A stretch of 64,000 bases of DNA from Methylomonas sp. MK1 (GCF_000365425.1 NZ_AQOV01000002.1:744001-808000), one strand, 5' to 3'; counted from the first letter of the stretch, positions 46,125-56,500 are shown. Notes: a model not told the origin generated them from the letters alone. Translations and numbers: made by a program.

Positions 46125-47246
46125 TCAATCCCGCGCTTCAAAGTATTTTTTTAGAGCTATAACTAAGTAATTGGAGGGAATAGTTGAGCGTACGCCAATT
46201 ATTTGAGTTGTAATTGAATTGTCGAAACTTTGTTTGTCGGCGAGATAATCGAGAAAAAAAGGGAATGTTTTGATCGCTCGTTGTGTTTTTTCGCTTAAAT
46301 ATGGTGCCGTTGTGTTTATAATAAAATTAAAAAACGTAATTGGAAGGGTGATAATGATTGGCAATTTAAATCCTTGATCTCTCATAATTTGGCGAACGAT
46401 TTTGCATAACATGGTCAGTTTAATCGCTTCACGAGGGCCGGCACATAGGTGAAAAATTTTATATTTACTATCTTTTTGATCGGAGCTCCATTTCAAAACA
46501 TTCGCAACATAGTCTACTGGTATTGTGTCGAGTTTAGCGTCACTGAGATTTGGTAATAATCCGAAAGTTCGTCGACCAGCTAAAAACTCACATATATGAT
46601 AAAAAATTTGAAAGTGGATTATTTTTCCGGTTTTTGAGTCGCCCACAACCATGCTGGGCCTGTGAATGGTTACCGGCAAATCGTAAAGTTCAATTTGTTG
46701 GCGAAGATAGTCTTCGGCCTCGGCTTTGGATTGCTCATAGGTATTGTGAAAGCTCCGCGGTTGGGTGATCCAAGTTTCCGGGACGACACCTGGCATTTTG
46801 CCGGCAACGCCAACTGTACTGACATATTCAACTTTTTGTAAAGTTCCTGACGCTTGACAGGCTATGGCAAGTTCTACAATGTTTTTTGCGGAACCCAGCG
46901 CATGTTGTCTGGCTACTTGCAACGGCAAATTCATTCTGACAACGCCCGCACAGTGAATAATGTGGGTACACTGCCTAGCGATTTCAGCATAAATGTCTTC
47001 AGATAACGCAAATTTCTTTAGGTCGGCATCGCCCTGTAACGCGGTAATGCGATGCCTAGCATTTGTTTCTTGCTCTTGATCCAGATTCCAAAAAAGGAAA
47101 AGTTCTTTGAGGCGTTTTTCTAAATTTTCAGTGGATTCGGCGCGTATCAGCAGCCATAATGAGTTATCAGCCTCTTCTAGAAGCAGGGGTATTAATGCGC
47201 TACCTACAGCACCGGTTGCACCTGTAACAAAAATTTTTTTTGCCAT
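46125..47246 (-). CDS. SDR thioester-reductase-like (male-sterility type) protein
   Basis: A 373-residue extended SDR. The NAD(P) loop is VTGATGAVGSALIPLLL, with VEYVSTVGVAG and the catalytic YEQSKAEAE (YxxxK). Such NAD_binding_4 domains reduce acyl thioesters or acyl adenylates to aldehydes or alcohols. The gene follows an acyl-activating ligase by 42 bases in the same direction, so the two may convert a carboxylic acid to an aldehyde or alcohol. The natural acid is not known. Confidence 0.78.
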   Translation of the reverse strand: MAKKIFVTGATGAVGSALIPLLLEEADNSLWLLIRAESTENLEKRLKELFLFWNLDQEQETNARHRITALQGDADLKKFALSEDIYAEIARQCTHIIHCAGVVRMNLPLQVARQHALGSAKNIVELAIACQASGTLQKVEYVSTVGVAGKMPGVVPETWITQPRSFHNTYEQSKAEAEDYLRQQIELYDLPVTIHRPSMVVGDSKTGKIIHFQIFYHICEFLAGRRTFGLLPNLSDAKLDTIPVDYVANVLKWSSDQKDSKYKIFHLCAGPREAIKLTMLCKIVRQIMRDQGFKLPIIITLPITFFNFIINTTAPYLSEKTQRAIKTFPFFLDYLADKQSFDNSITTQIIGVRSTIPSNYLVIALKKYFEARD

Positions 47247-47288
47247 TTGAGGAGGACCTTCTATGAGGGTGTAATTATTTTATTGAAA

Positions 47289-49061
47289 CTAAAGTTTCAA
47301 TAAGACGATGTCTTGATTGGCTAAAATTGGTTGGGAGTGAATTCTTGATTTTGGGTCTTCTAGCAAGTTATACAGTTGGTTTATCCATGTTTCATAATTG
47401 TGTTGGATATTTTTACGTCTAAGTTTCAGATTTGTCGTTAGCTCTTGCTCTGCAACTGAAAGGCTTTTGAGCGAAAAAATGACGCCAACGGGGCGTTTAT
47501 ATTCGGGTAAATCCGAAACGCTTTGCGTCAGATTGATAGCGACTTGCTGTACGAAAGCGATTGTAAATTGGTCTTTGGTGATATTTGAACTAACAACGGT
47601 CACTAATGCAATCAAGAATTTTCTATTTTCACCAAAGACAACGGCGTGCTCCACTGCAAAATTGTTTTGGAGTATCGACTCAATTGCAACCGGAGCTATT
47701 TTTCTACCAGTTGATGTTTTAAATACTTCAGATTTTCGTCCTGTTAAGCGTATGAAACCATCGGTATCAATTTCTGCATAGTCTCCAGTTCTAATGTAAT
47801 AATTTTCAACGAAGCTTCTTTTAGAGTCTTCATCCCCAAGATAGCCATTAAAAATGCCAAGTCCTTTAACCAGTAATTCGTTGTCTTTCTCCAAGGTTAT
47901 GGTGTTGCCGGGCAAAGCTTTGCCGACAGTGCCAAAACGGTATTCTGAAGACCTATTTGCCGCTATCGGCACCACGTTTTCACTTAGCCCATAAGCTTCT
48001 AAAATCAACAACCCCATAGCATGATAGCGGTGTAACAACCATAGTGGCATGGCTGCCGATCCGCTCACCATATACCTTATGTTTTTGCCAAAAAGGGCGG
48101 TAAATGATTTAAAAATTTGGCGATTGGCGGTTCGGAAGAGCAAGCCGATAGCAGTTTGGCTTTCACCCTTTTTAAGGGAATATCGTAGGCATTGAGAAAT
48201 AAGCTGCGGTTGTTGATTTAGCTTAGTTTCAAATCCCTGATAAAGTTTTTCATAAAAACGCGGAACGGCAATAAATATGTGCGGATTGATTGTTGGCAGG
48301 TATTCGATGATTTTTTGCGGCTGTTCCACAAAGTAGACTTCGGCTCCGCCTGCTAAAGCACATAAATTTACAATACGTTGAAAAAGGTTGGAAAGCGGCA
48401 GCCAACAAGCTAAATGACACGGCTGATGGTTTAACTCAGGGTAAGTTTGCAATATTGCGTCGATAGCGGCAATGATTTGATCATGTCGATAGGCTATGCC
48501 TTTTGGGGTTCCCGTAGTGCCTGAAGTGAAAAGGATGGTGGCGATATCCGAAGGCTGAAGTATATCGGGTTGCGGAGTGTCGTTGAGTTTGCCGGTTGCG
48601 GTCAGGGAGAGATCTATAAATTTGAGATTATCTGGTTGCCCCTCCAATGGAGCGGAATTAAGCACAATAATGGTTTCGAATTGACTAAGATCCTGAAACT
48701 TATCCAGATATCTTACGTGGTCTATTGCAAGTGTTTTAGTGTTTGCAATTTTTACGATGGCGTTTAACTGTTCGGGATTCTCGTTCGGATCGATACCGAC
48801 CACAATCCCACCCATTGCTAAAAAGGCATGATGGACTAGTTCCCAATCGTGCGAGGTGGTAGCCATAATCGCTGCCACTTGATTTTTTTTAACGCCAAGG
48901 TCTTTGAGTTTCCAGGATAAATCCATCGCCTTCCGATAAAACTCTAAGTTACTTATCGGATGCCAAGTACCATCAGTATTAAGAATCCAATGCGCTGTAT
49001 CGTCCGGATGTTCGTTCGCTCTGAGTTTTAATAAATCGGGAAGTGTCTTATATCGACTCAT
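47289..49061 (-). CDS. Long-chain acyl-CoA synthetase-like AMP-binding enzyme
   Basis: A 590-residue adenylate-forming enzyme. The start is ATG 49061 with AAAAGGAGA upstream; the longer frame to 49100 overlaps the previous gene. The P-loop is TILFTSGTTGTPKGIAY, followed by YGLSENVVP and YIRTGDYAEIDTDGFIRLTGR. It should activate a fatty or related acid to acyl-AMP and perhaps acyl-CoA. It lies between the PP-loop amidotransferase (16 bases upstream) and the reductase, in one operon. It is not the usual TIGR03098 ligase of exosortase A loci as far as I can judge. Confidence 0.82.
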   Translation of the reverse strand: MSRYKTLPDLLKLRANEHPDDTAHWILNTDGTWHPISNLEFYRKAMDLSWKLKDLGVKKNQVAAIMATTSHDWELVHHAFLAMGGIVVGIDPNENPEQLNAIVKIANTKTLAIDHVRYLDKFQDLSQFETIIVLNSAPLEGQPDNLKFIDLSLTATGKLNDTPQPDILQPSDIATILFTSGTTGTPKGIAYRHDQIIAAIDAILQTYPELNHQPCHLACWLPLSNLFQRIVNLCALAGGAEVYFVEQPQKIIEYLPTINPHIFIAVPRFYEKLYQGFETKLNQQPQLISQCLRYSLKKGESQTAIGLLFRTANRQIFKSFTALFGKNIRYMVSGSAAMPLWLLHRYHAMGLLILEAYGLSENVVPIAANRSSEYRFGTVGKALPGNTITLEKDNELLVKGLGIFNGYLGDEDSKRSFVENYYIRTGDYAEIDTDGFIRLTGRKSEVFKTSTGRKIAPVAIESILQNNFAVEHAVVFGENRKFLIALVTVVSSNITKDQFTIAFVQQVAINLTQSVSDLPEYKRPVGVIFSLKSLSVAEQELTTNLKLRRKNIQHNYETWINQLYNLLEDPKSRIHSQPILANQDIVLLKL

Positions 49062-49077
49062 ACGGTCTCCTTTTAAG

Positions 49078-50145
49078 TCATACAGGCGGGTCGTAAGCAC
49101 CTTTAGGCTCGGTAATAGCTAGTTCGCGTTCCGACATTCCCAACCAATTTAGACTAGTTCTGACATCCTTGCCCAAGAAGACTTTGTTTTTGATCATGAA
49201 GTCGACCAACGGGATTAAAATTTTCCACTCTTTCAGATTGGCTTTGCCTTCACGAATTAACGCGGCGAATTCCGGCAGATAAGGATTGTAGCCAAAGTGT
49301 TTTAAGTCGGAGTACATTAGCAACCAGTTAATCGGGTAGTTGCTAAAGATCGGACTGGCGTGCTTACTTGACTTGACCAAGCCCAATTCGACCACTTTTT
49401 GCATCACTTCTTCCTGATTATATTCCCAAGCATGATAAGGGGCTAAATAGCGTGGAAACAGAGTACCTTTGGGGAAGTTGTTGGGATTGAAGAAGCGGGA
49501 CAATTCATATTCATCGAATTCGCCGCAGGTTTTCAATGCCGGCGGCGTCCAGTCAACTTCGCAAATCAGTTTTCTGGAGAATTCGTAGAGCATTCTTTCC
49601 GGTTCGGGTTGCCCGGGCGAATATCCGGCAAGAATTAGCGGTATGTTTTTTTGCATGGCGAGTTTGATTGCATCGCCTTCGAATAGCGGGGCATAGACAT
49701 ACGATACTGTGTAGACGGCGCCTCTCGGTTCTTGGTGTTTTAAGAGATAGCGAAAAGCCTTTTGGTAGAAGTTATCGGATGGGCGATATACCAGATGGTC
49801 AATGTCGAGTTTACCGAGCGTGCGCCGGATATTATCCCAGGCGATCGGAGGAATATTAATATCGGTGGTGAATGCCAGGATTTTTAGACCGTATTCGACC
49901 TTTAATTTGTAAAGCAAATAAAGGCTATCCTTACCGCCGCTGACCGGCACTAGGCAGTCATATTCCGCTTGACCCTTACAGTCTCGTAGCGCCTTTTCCA
50001 GGTCGAGCTCTCGCTCCTTGCGGTTCTCCTCCTCTTGTCTTTGGTCTTGAGGACTAAAATCTCGGCAAAGATTACAAACGCGATTCGCGTCCAGGGTTAT
50101 TTCGGGTACTGCATCGGAAATCAAGCATTGCTTACAGGTGGCCAT
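49078..50145 (-). CDS. PP-loop N-acetyl sugar amidotransferase-like protein
   Basis: A 355-residue ATP pyrophosphatase. The start is ATG 50145 with GCGAGG upstream. The opening MATCKQCLISD and VCNLC give two CxxC pairs, probably zinc. The PP-loop is VPVSGGKDSLYLLY near residue 70. It resembles the TIGR03573/WbpG group that amidates acetamido sugars with ammonia from a partner glutaminase. It begins an operon with the acyl ligase and the reductase. A HisH/HisF-like ammonia partner is not adjacent. Confidence 0.78.
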   Translation of the reverse strand: MATCKQCLISDAVPEITLDANRVCNLCRDFSPQDQRQEEENRKERELDLEKALRDCKGQAEYDCLVPVSGGKDSLYLLYKLKVEYGLKILAFTTDINIPPIAWDNIRRTLGKLDIDHLVYRPSDNFYQKAFRYLLKHQEPRGAVYTVSYVYAPLFEGDAIKLAMQKNIPLILAGYSPGQPEPERMLYEFSRKLICEVDWTPPALKTCGEFDEYELSRFFNPNNFPKGTLFPRYLAPYHAWEYNQEEVMQKVVELGLVKSSKHASPIFSNYPINWLLMYSDLKHFGYNPYLPEFAALIREGKANLKEWKILIPLVDFMIKNKVFLGKDVRTSLNWLGMSERELAITEPKGAYDPPV

Positions 50146-50305
50146 GTTCACCTCGCCGGAAATTGGTAAATTTTAAGGTTCAGAGGTTTTTGTAGGCCTC
50201 GAATGAATTCAGTTTTGCCAGTAATTAAAGTAGTAAATCCAGATAAATATGGAGTTTTAGATTGTAATGCTGATTGCTGCTTTCACTTACCGCAGAGTCA
50301 AGAAA

Positions 50306-51694
50306 TTATCTCGCGCCTTTCCCCCACAAGATCACTTCTACTGTACTCATCATGATCGTCAAATCTAGAAACAGACTGTAGTTTTTGACGTAATACAAAT
50401 CGAATTGTAGTTTTTGCCGGGTATCGTATTCGCTTGCGCCATAGGGATAACAGAGTTGTGCCCATCCGGTGATGCCGGGCTTTACTCTATGTCTTTCTTT
50501 ATAATAAGGAATGTTCTCTTCGAAACCTTTAACGAATTCCGGTCTCTCCGGGCGCGGGCCAACAAAGCTCATATCGCCTTTTAATACGTTTAGCAGCTGA
50601 GGCAGCTCGTCTATCCGATATTTACGAATCACTTTGCCGACGCGAGTCACGCGATCATCGGTTTGGCTCGCCCATTGCGCGCCATTTTTTTCGGCGTCGA
50701 TACGCATACTGCGAAACTTAATAACATCGAACGGTATATCTCGATAGCCGACACGTTTTTGCCGGTAGAAAACCGGTGCTCCAAAGCCGCTTTCGATATA
50801 GATTGCCAGCATAGTGAGGATCATTAGCCACCAGCTTACGGAGAGTAGCAACAGGCTGGCTAGAATATCGAAGCTGCGCTTGACGATAGGACGCAGTCCG
50901 CCGCTCACAAAACCATCGGAAAACATCAGCCAGCTAGGGCTCAGCGCCTCTAGAAAAACCAATCGTTGCTCTCTCTCGTAGAAGGTTTGCAAGTCCATGA
51001 TTTGTACGCCGGACATTTTTATATCCAACAGTTCTTCAACGGGCAGCTTTTTTCTACGATCATCCACAGCGATAACTATTTCATCGACGTTAGCGGCTTC
51101 GACAATATCGGTTAGCCTGATTTTTTCATTGAGCGCAATCGCATGGGGCACGCTTATTGGTTCGTCCTCCAGCGTGATGTAACCGACTATTTCAAATCCT
51201 CTATAAATATAGCTGGAATTAACGACGCTGAGTTCTCCGGCTCTTTGGCCACAACCCACCACTAACACTCTGCGTTTTAAATTATCCAGATTGACGAAGC
51301 GATAAAATAAATAACGTGTTAACAGCAAGCCCACAAAAGAAAAAATAATTGCGGAAATCAAGACGCTGCGCGCCAGCATCAAATCCGGAATGATGTAATA
51401 AATGAAAGCCAGTATGAATACTGCAACGGCGAAGCTGAAACTGATACGCTGTAGAATGTTGTATTCTTCTTTATCCAGTGTTTTCCGATATAAGCCTAGG
51501 CCGGAGCAGCTAGCGATGAATACGATGGAATAAACCGTTGCTGAGGCGGCAAGCTCTGGTTGGGAGTACCAGGACGCTGTGTATAAAAATCTTAGGCCCG
51601 CGCCGCAATACATGGCTAAATAAAACACTAACGATTCCGCCATGAGCAACCACAGATAGGCAGTGGAAATGTAATGTCGAAAAATTCTTATCAT
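50306..51694 (-). CDS. Polyprenyl-phosphate sugar transferase, XrtA type
   Basis: A 462-residue initiating glycosyltransferase. It has four or five N-terminal membrane segments, a CoA-like middle domain beginning RRVLVVGCGQRAGELS, a membrane segment near 280 and the C-terminal sugar transferase domain. The latter has FRSMRIDAEKNGAQWAS, RKYRIDELPQLLNVLKGDMS and VGPRPERPEFV. It matches the TIGR03013 enzyme that starts the repeat unit on undecaprenyl phosphate in exosortase A systems. It is distant from the main EPS operon in this window. Confidence 0.92.
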   Translation of the reverse strand: MIRIFRHYISTAYLWLLMAESLVFYLAMYCGAGLRFLYTASWYSQPELAASATVYSIVFIASCSGLGLYRKTLDKEEYNILQRISFSFAVAVFILAFIYYIIPDLMLARSVLISAIIFSFVGLLLTRYLFYRFVNLDNLKRRVLVVGCGQRAGELSVVNSSYIYRGFEIVGYITLEDEPISVPHAIALNEKIRLTDIVEAANVDEIVIAVDDRRKKLPVEELLDIKMSGVQIMDLQTFYEREQRLVFLEALSPSWLMFSDGFVSGGLRPIVKRSFDILASLLLLSVSWWLMILTMLAIYIESGFGAPVFYRQKRVGYRDIPFDVIKFRSMRIDAEKNGAQWASQTDDRVTRVGKVIRKYRIDELPQLLNVLKGDMSFVGPRPERPEFVKGFEENIPYYKERHRVKPGITGWAQLCYPYGASEYDTRQKLQFDLYYVKNYSLFLDLTIMMSTVEVILWGKGAR

Positions 51695-51725
51695 ATGCGG
51701 CTACCGTGTAACTCCTGAATAATAA

Positions 51726-52502
51726 CTATTTGACGGCATTCTGGTTTAGAAGCGTCTTGATATGTTCAGCGGGAATAGCATAGGTGATGCCGCTGGGATT
51801 GGATATGGCATTTTCTTTGCTCCCCTGTACAAAGACTTTGTTAATGATACCAATAACTTTTCCGGAATTGATGTCGTATAAGGGGCTGCCGCTGTTGCCG
51901 GGGTAGGCAGTGGCGTCTAATTGGAACACATTGAAAGGTGTCTGTAGCCGCTTCAGCATATTGACATTTAACTGTCGCGTGGCAATTGCCGGTATGGCAT
52001 TCGGCGAGATAGCCGCAATAATGCTTCGGTGGGTGACGGGATACAAACCCAGCACCATACCTATAGGATAACCGGTGAATGCATATTGCTCGCCCTCCCG
52101 CACTCTCAGGGAGTCACCGATTTCCAGCGCGGGTAATACTCCACCGTCTACCTTTAACAGTGCCAGATCGTGATCTTCGTCGGTCACGGTCAGTTCGGCA
52201 ATTTGCATTTGTTCTTTTTGCTCGTGGCGATAAAAAACCGCATAACGCTCGAGGTGCTCTTCGTCTAGTTTTTTTGCCGTTACGTGAGCGTTGGTAACCA
52301 CTTTTCTGCCGTCGGCAACGGCGAAGCCGGTGCCCAGGAAAACCGCACGCGGGTTTCGTGTTGGCATATAAGTACCTATAGCTACTATTCCGGGTTTGAC
52401 TCGGGTAAGAATGTCGGGGAGGTTAATTTCATCGGCATGGCTGGGTGCGATGGCGGATAGTCCGATATATAGCGCCAAGAGATACAGTGTTTGGTTTTTC
52501 AT
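51726..52502 (-). CDS. Secreted trypsin-like serine protease
   Basis: A 258-residue exported protease of the DegP-like S1 class. A signal peptide ends in SHA|DE. The catalytic triad is visible as His in KVVTNAHVTAK, Asp in DEDHDLALLKV and Ser in AYPGNSGSPLYD. No PDZ domain follows, so it is shorter than DegP/DegQ. It probably acts in the periplasm; its substrate is unknown. It lies 31 bases beyond the start of the priming transferase gene and may share its transcript. Confidence 0.82.
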   Translation of the reverse strand: MKNQTLYLLALYIGLSAIAPSHADEINLPDILTRVKPGIVAIGTYMPTRNPRAVFLGTGFAVADGRKVVTNAHVTAKKLDEEHLERYAVFYRHEQKEQMQIAELTVTDEDHDLALLKVDGGVLPALEIGDSLRVREGEQYAFTGYPIGMVLGLYPVTHRSIIAAISPNAIPAIATRQLNVNMLKRLQTPFNVFQLDATAYPGNSGSPLYDINSGKVIGIINKVFVQGSKENAISNPSGITYAIPAEHIKTLLNQNAVK

Positions 52503-52843
52503 GGCTAGAGGAGTTATGGGGCCTTAATTGGCACAGCTTGGAAAGTTTAGTCTAACTTAGCATGAATGCGGGCGTCGTCGTGAATTAACAGTTGTTTACA
52601 CTTTGACAGACAGGTACCGGCATAATACATAGCGCTTAATTTCTGCCTGGAACAACGCGAGTGGGCATTGACCAAGTAAAATCATATACCGAGTGAACTA
52701 GTTGGTTTCTATTGAGTCCTACTTTTTGGAGATAGTAAGTCAATTCCCGGTAGTGTCTGGCAGTGACGTATCAGCGGGTTTGAGATTAAAAAACGCAGGT
52801 CGCTGGAATCTGTTAAATCGCTACCGGTTTTTTTGTGCTTAGA
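52503..52843. other. Intergenic region between protease and lpxH
   Basis: These 340 bases hold no credible coding frame. CCGGTAG at 52747-52753 could pair with CTACCGG at 52821-52827, which is followed by seven T on the plus strand, a possible small-RNA 3' end. No promoter is clear. Confidence 0.5.
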
Positions 52844-53569
52844 TCAGACCGATTCTGTTTGAAAGTCGTTGTTCTTCCAGCACAAAATCTCCGCTCCATC
52901 CGGTTTCCAATCCGCCAGCACGTAACGTTTGGCCGGCAAACCGTCAAGCATAAATTCGTGTAGTTTCGGCCGGTGTGTGTGACCATGAATCAATGTATAA
53001 CAGGCATATTTACGCAGCGATTCCAGCACCGACTCTTGATTGACATCCATAATGTCCAGCGTTTTGCCGCGTTTGTGATAAAAACTGCGGAACCTATACC
53101 AACGTGCCGCTATCAGCCGCAGCCATAAGGGTTTGGACAGCACATTTTGTTGCCATTCCGGGCTGTGTGATTTAATGCGAAAGGTCTGATACGCCAGGTC
53201 GTCGCTACACAGTAAATCGCCGTGGGTCAGCAAAATCCGCTGGTCGTTCAGCTCAATCGGCGCATATTCGTCCAGCAAACGGATGCCGGTTTCCTGGCAA
53301 AACTTTTGGCCCAGCAGGAAATCGCGGTTGCCTTGCAGCAGAAAAACTTCGGTGCCGGAGTCGGCAAGTTGTCTGAGCGCTTTTTTGATGGTCGGGATAG
53401 GCTGAGTATTGTCGTCGTCGCCGATCCAAGCATCGAATAAATCGCCAAGAATATAAAGCGATTTTGCTGCGACGGCGCGCTGCTGCAAAAAGCTTAAGAA
53501 ACGCCGGGTGATCTCCGGTTTTTCCAAAGCCAGATGCAGGTCGGATATGAATAGTACGTCTTGTTTCAC
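52844..53569 (-). CDS. lpxH: UDP-2,3-diacylglucosamine diphosphatase
   Basis: A 241-residue metallophosphoesterase of lipid A synthesis. Motifs are FISDLHLA, LGDLFDAWIGDD, LLQGNRDFLLG and LIHGHTHRPK. The start codon is GTG. It follows the cyclophilin gene by 49 bases in the same direction, a common pairing. It acts at the cytoplasmic face of the inner membrane. Confidence 0.95.
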   Translation of the reverse strand: MKQDVLFISDLHLALEKPEITRRFLSFLQQRAVAAKSLYILGDLFDAWIGDDDNTQPIPTIKKALRQLADSGTEVFLLQGNRDFLLGQKFCQETGIRLLDEYAPIELNDQRILLTHGDLLCSDDLAYQTFRIKSHSPEWQQNVLSKPLWLRLIAARWYRFRSFYHKRGKTLDIMDVNQESVLESLRKYACYTLIHGHTHRPKLHEFMLDGLPAKRYVLADWKPDGAEILCWKNNDFQTESV

Positions 53570-53618
53570 GTTTAGTAACAGCGGTTTCCGCCCACTTGCA
53601 GGCCGAAACCGCTAATTG

Positions 53619-54200
53619 TCATTCAATAACTTCAGCTTTATCGATAACGATGTCGGTTTTCGGTACATCCTGATGCGGACCGCGATTGCCGGTGGCTTGT
53701 TTGGCCATGGCGTCGACTACATCCATGCCTTCGACAACTTCACCGAATACTGCGTAACCCCAGCCGCTCGGACTTGGGCTGGTGTGGTCCAGAAACGAGT
53801 TATCTTTGTAATTGATAAAAAATTGCGCGGTAGCCGAATGCGGGTCGTTGGTGCGAGCCATCGCCAAAGTGCCACGTTTGTTTTTCAGGCCGTTGTCGGC
53901 TTCGTTTTTGATGGGCGCATTGGTTTCTTTTTGCTTAAAAGAGCTGTCAAAACCGCCGCCTTGGGCCATAAAGCCTGGGATTACCCGGTGGAAAATGGTG
54001 CCAGAATAAAAGCCCTGCTTTACATAGGCCAGAAAGTTGGCGGCGGAAACCGGCGCTTTTTCGTCTTCGAGTTGAATGACGACGTCGCCCAGTGAAGTGG
54101 ATAATTTAACTTTGCTATGTGTGTTGGACATTTTATTTTCTGTTGCAAATGAAAGGGTTGAGAATAAAAACAGCATCAGGTAAACCAGGATAGCGCGCAT
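53619..54200 (-). CDS. Periplasmic cyclophilin-type peptidyl-prolyl isomerase
   Basis: A 193-residue cyclophilin. The ATG at 54200 has GGAGC upstream, so the long form with a signal peptide (ending LSFA|TE) is favoured over a cytosolic form from MSNTHS. Core motifs are [33 protein letters not shown] and [15 protein letters not shown]. It should help fold exported proteins. It precedes lpxH. Confidence 0.93.
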   Translation of the reverse strand: MRAILVYLMLFLFSTLSFATENKMSNTHSKVKLSTSLGDVVIQLEDEKAPVSAANFLAYVKQGFYSGTIFHRVIPGFMAQGGGFDSSFKQKETNAPIKNEADNGLKNKRGTLAMARTNDPHSATAQFFINYKDNSFLDHTSPSPSGWGYAVFGEVVEGMDVVDAMAKQATGNRGPHQDVPKTDIVIDKAEVIE

Positions 54201-54314
54201 TAAAAGCTCCGTAAATTCGCTGTAAGCGGCGAATTCTATGTGTTTTTATCTTGAAAGAGAAGCCGAAATCTTGATAGATTGCCAGATGTTTCGCTGCATC
54301 CATCTACCATCGAC

Positions 54315-55688
54315 ATGCTGAAAATCTACAACACGCTAACCCGAAGTAAACAAGAATTTATTCCCAAGCAGCCCGGCAAAGTCGGCATGTATGTTTGCGG
54401 CATGACGGTTTACGACTATTGCCATATCGGCCATGCGCGGGTCATGGTGGTGTTCGATACGGTCGCCCGTTATTTGCGGCATGCCGGTTATCAGCTTACC
54501 TATGTCAGAAATATTACTGACATCGACGACAAAATTATCCAGCGAGCCAACGAGAATGGCGAGGCGTTTACCGCATTGACCGAACGCTTTATCGAAGCGA
54601 TGCACGAAGATGAGCGGGCTTTGTCGGTGTTGCCGCCGGATATCGAACCCAAAGCCACGCAATCCATCGCCGACATCGTGAAGATGATTTCGACATTAAT
54701 AGAGCGTGATTTTGCCTATGTCGGTAGCAATGGCGATGTGTTTTACGCGGTAAACCGCTTTGACGGCTATGGCAAATTGTCCGGTAAAAATATCGAGGAT
54801 TTGCAGGCCGGCGAGCGCGTGAATGTCGATACCGCCAAACACGACCCGTTGGATTTTGTGCTGTGGAAGATGGCCAAGCCGGGTGAGCCTTACTGGGATT
54901 CGCCGTGGGGGCAGGGCAGGCCGGGTTGGCATATCGAATGCTCGGCGATGTCTACCTGCTGCCTGGGCAACCATTTCGATATTCACGGTGGCGGCATGGA
55001 TTTGCAATTCCCGCATCATGAAAACGAGATCGCCCAGTCGGAAGGCGCCACCGGCGAGCCTTTCGTCAATTACTGGATGCATAACGGTTTCGTGCGGGTC
55101 AATGAAGAAAAAATGTCCAAATCCCTGGGTAATTTTTTCACCGTGCGCGAGGTGTTAAAACAATACCGCCCGGAAGTGATCCGCTTCTTCATCCTCTCCA
55201 GCCATTACCGCAGCCCGTTGAATTATTCCGATGAACAGCTCGACGATGCTGGCGTGGCATTGACGCGGCTTTATACCGCTTTGAGAGGTGTCCAGATTAT
55301 TGATGCAGCCATCGATGCCGACTACCGTTTTCGGTTCGAACAGGCGATGGATGACGATTTCAACACACCGGTGGCCTTGGCGGTGCTGTTTGATCTGGCA
55401 CGCGAATTGAACAAAGCCGAAGATAAAACTGTGCTGGCCGCTACTTTGAAGCAGTTAGCGGCCATTTTGGGCTTGTTGCAAGAAAGCCCCGACAGTTTTC
55501 TGCAAGGCGGCGCAGCGGCCGATGGCCTGAGCGAAACCGAAATTGAACAGCTAATCGGCGCCAGAAAAGCAGCCAAAGCCAGTAAAGACTGGGCGCAAGC
55601 CGACCAAATTCGCGACCAACTAAAGGCGCAGGGCATTGTTTTGGAGGATGTGGCGGGCGGTAACACCATTTGGCGCCGAGAAAACTAA
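54315..55688 (+). CDS. cysS: Cysteinyl-tRNA synthetase
   Basis: A 457-residue class I synthetase starting at ATG 54315 (a TTG at 54279 is unlikely). [22 protein letters not shown] holds the zinc Cys and the HIGH motif; KMSKSLGNF is the KMSKS loop. The length is normal. No strong ribosome site precedes the ATG. It is divergent from the cyclophilin gene, which shares the 114-base gap with it. Confidence 0.96.
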   Translation: MLKIYNTLTRSKQEFIPKQPGKVGMYVCGMTVYDYCHIGHARVMVVFDTVARYLRHAGYQLTYVRNITDIDDKIIQRANENGEAFTALTERFIEAMHEDERALSVLPPDIEPKATQSIADIVKMISTLIERDFAYVGSNGDVFYAVNRFDGYGKLSGKNIEDLQAGERVNVDTAKHDPLDFVLWKMAKPGEPYWDSPWGQGRPGWHIECSAMSTCCLGNHFDIHGGGMDLQFPHHENEIAQSEGATGEPFVNYWMHNGFVRVNEEKMSKSLGNFFTVREVLKQYRPEVIRFFILSSHYRSPLNYSDEQLDDAGVALTRLYTALRGVQIIDAAIDADYRFRFEQAMDDDFNTPVALAVLFDLARELNKAEDKTVLAATLKQLAAILGLLQESPDSFLQGGAAADGLSETEIEQLIGARKAAKASKDWAQADQIRDQLKAQGIVLEDVAGGNTIWRREN

Positions 55689-55698
55689 GGGATTGGCA

Positions 55699-56328
55699 AT
55701 GAGCGAAATCAAAGATAAATCGGTAGAAACATTTCTGGACGAATTGGCCAGCAAGCAAGCTACCCCCGGTGGTGGTAGTGCGGCGGCGGTGATGGGCGCG
55801 CAAGCGGCCGCTTTAACCAGCATGGTCTGTAACCTGACCATCGGCAAACCCAAATACGCTGAGGTGGAAGCGAAAATGCAGGCCCTATTGACCGAAGCCG
55901 AAGCTTTACGCGCGATCTTGATTGGCATGATCAAAGCCGATGTCGATGTGTTCGACAAACTGATGGCGTGTTATGGGCTGTCTAAAAGCACCGATGAAGA
56001 AAAGGCTTTGCGCACCCAGCAAATCCAGGCCGTGTTGAAAGAGGCTACTATCGTACCTTTGGAATGCGCGAAAGCCTGTGCCAAGGCCATTGAATTGAGT
56101 CGGGTGGCTGCGGAACACGGCAATCTGGGGGTGATCAGCGATGCCGGCGTCGCGGTGATGGCGGGCTACGCTGGCTTAAAAAGCGCGGCGCTGAACGTGC
56201 AAATTAACGCCGCCAGTTTGAAAGACAGGGCGTTCGCCGAAGAACGGCTCGCCGAACTGGATACGCTTTTGCAAGCAGGCGAACTGGCCGCCGAGCAGAT
56301 TTACCGGATAGTCAGCGAAAAGCTTTAA
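55699..56328 (+). CDS. fchA: Methenyltetrahydrofolate cyclohydrolase (cyclodeaminase/cyclohydrolase family)
   Basis: A 209-residue protein of the FtcD_C/FchA family. The start is ATG 55699; the frame to 55636 overlaps cysS. The opening ETFLDELASKQATPGGGSAAAVMG is diagnostic. FchA converts methenyl-H4F to formyl-H4F in methylotrophic C1 metabolism, which fits a methanotroph. It follows cysS by 10 bases and is followed by a hairpin. Confidence 0.87.
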   Translation: MSEIKDKSVETFLDELASKQATPGGGSAAAVMGAQAAALTSMVCNLTIGKPKYAEVEAKMQALLTEAEALRAILIGMIKADVDVFDKLMACYGLSKSTDEEKALRTQQIQAVLKEATIVPLECAKACAKAIELSRVAAEHGNLGVISDAGVAVMAGYAGLKSAALNVQINAASLKDRAFAEERLAELDTLLQAGELAAEQIYRIVSEKL

Positions 56329-56410
56329 GAAAACCTCTAAAATCCCTTGTGCCTCCGTGAGAGGAATAGAGTGAGGGATGTAAATAATTTATTTTAATTC
56401 CCTCATCCCA

Positions 56411-56440
56411 ACCTTCTCCCAGAGGGAGAAGGAGGTTTTT
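56411..56440 (+). terminator. Hairpin after fchA
   Basis: CCTTCTCCC pairs with GGGAGAAGG around AGA and is followed by AGGTTTTT. The sequence is also a common dispersed gammaproteobacterial repeat, so it may serve as a terminator or only resemble one. Confidence 0.6.
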
Positions 56441-56500
56441 AAGTTTTATGCGGCCTCCTTTTTTGCGTAAGGGGCAATTTCAATTGCCCGCACGGCGTAG

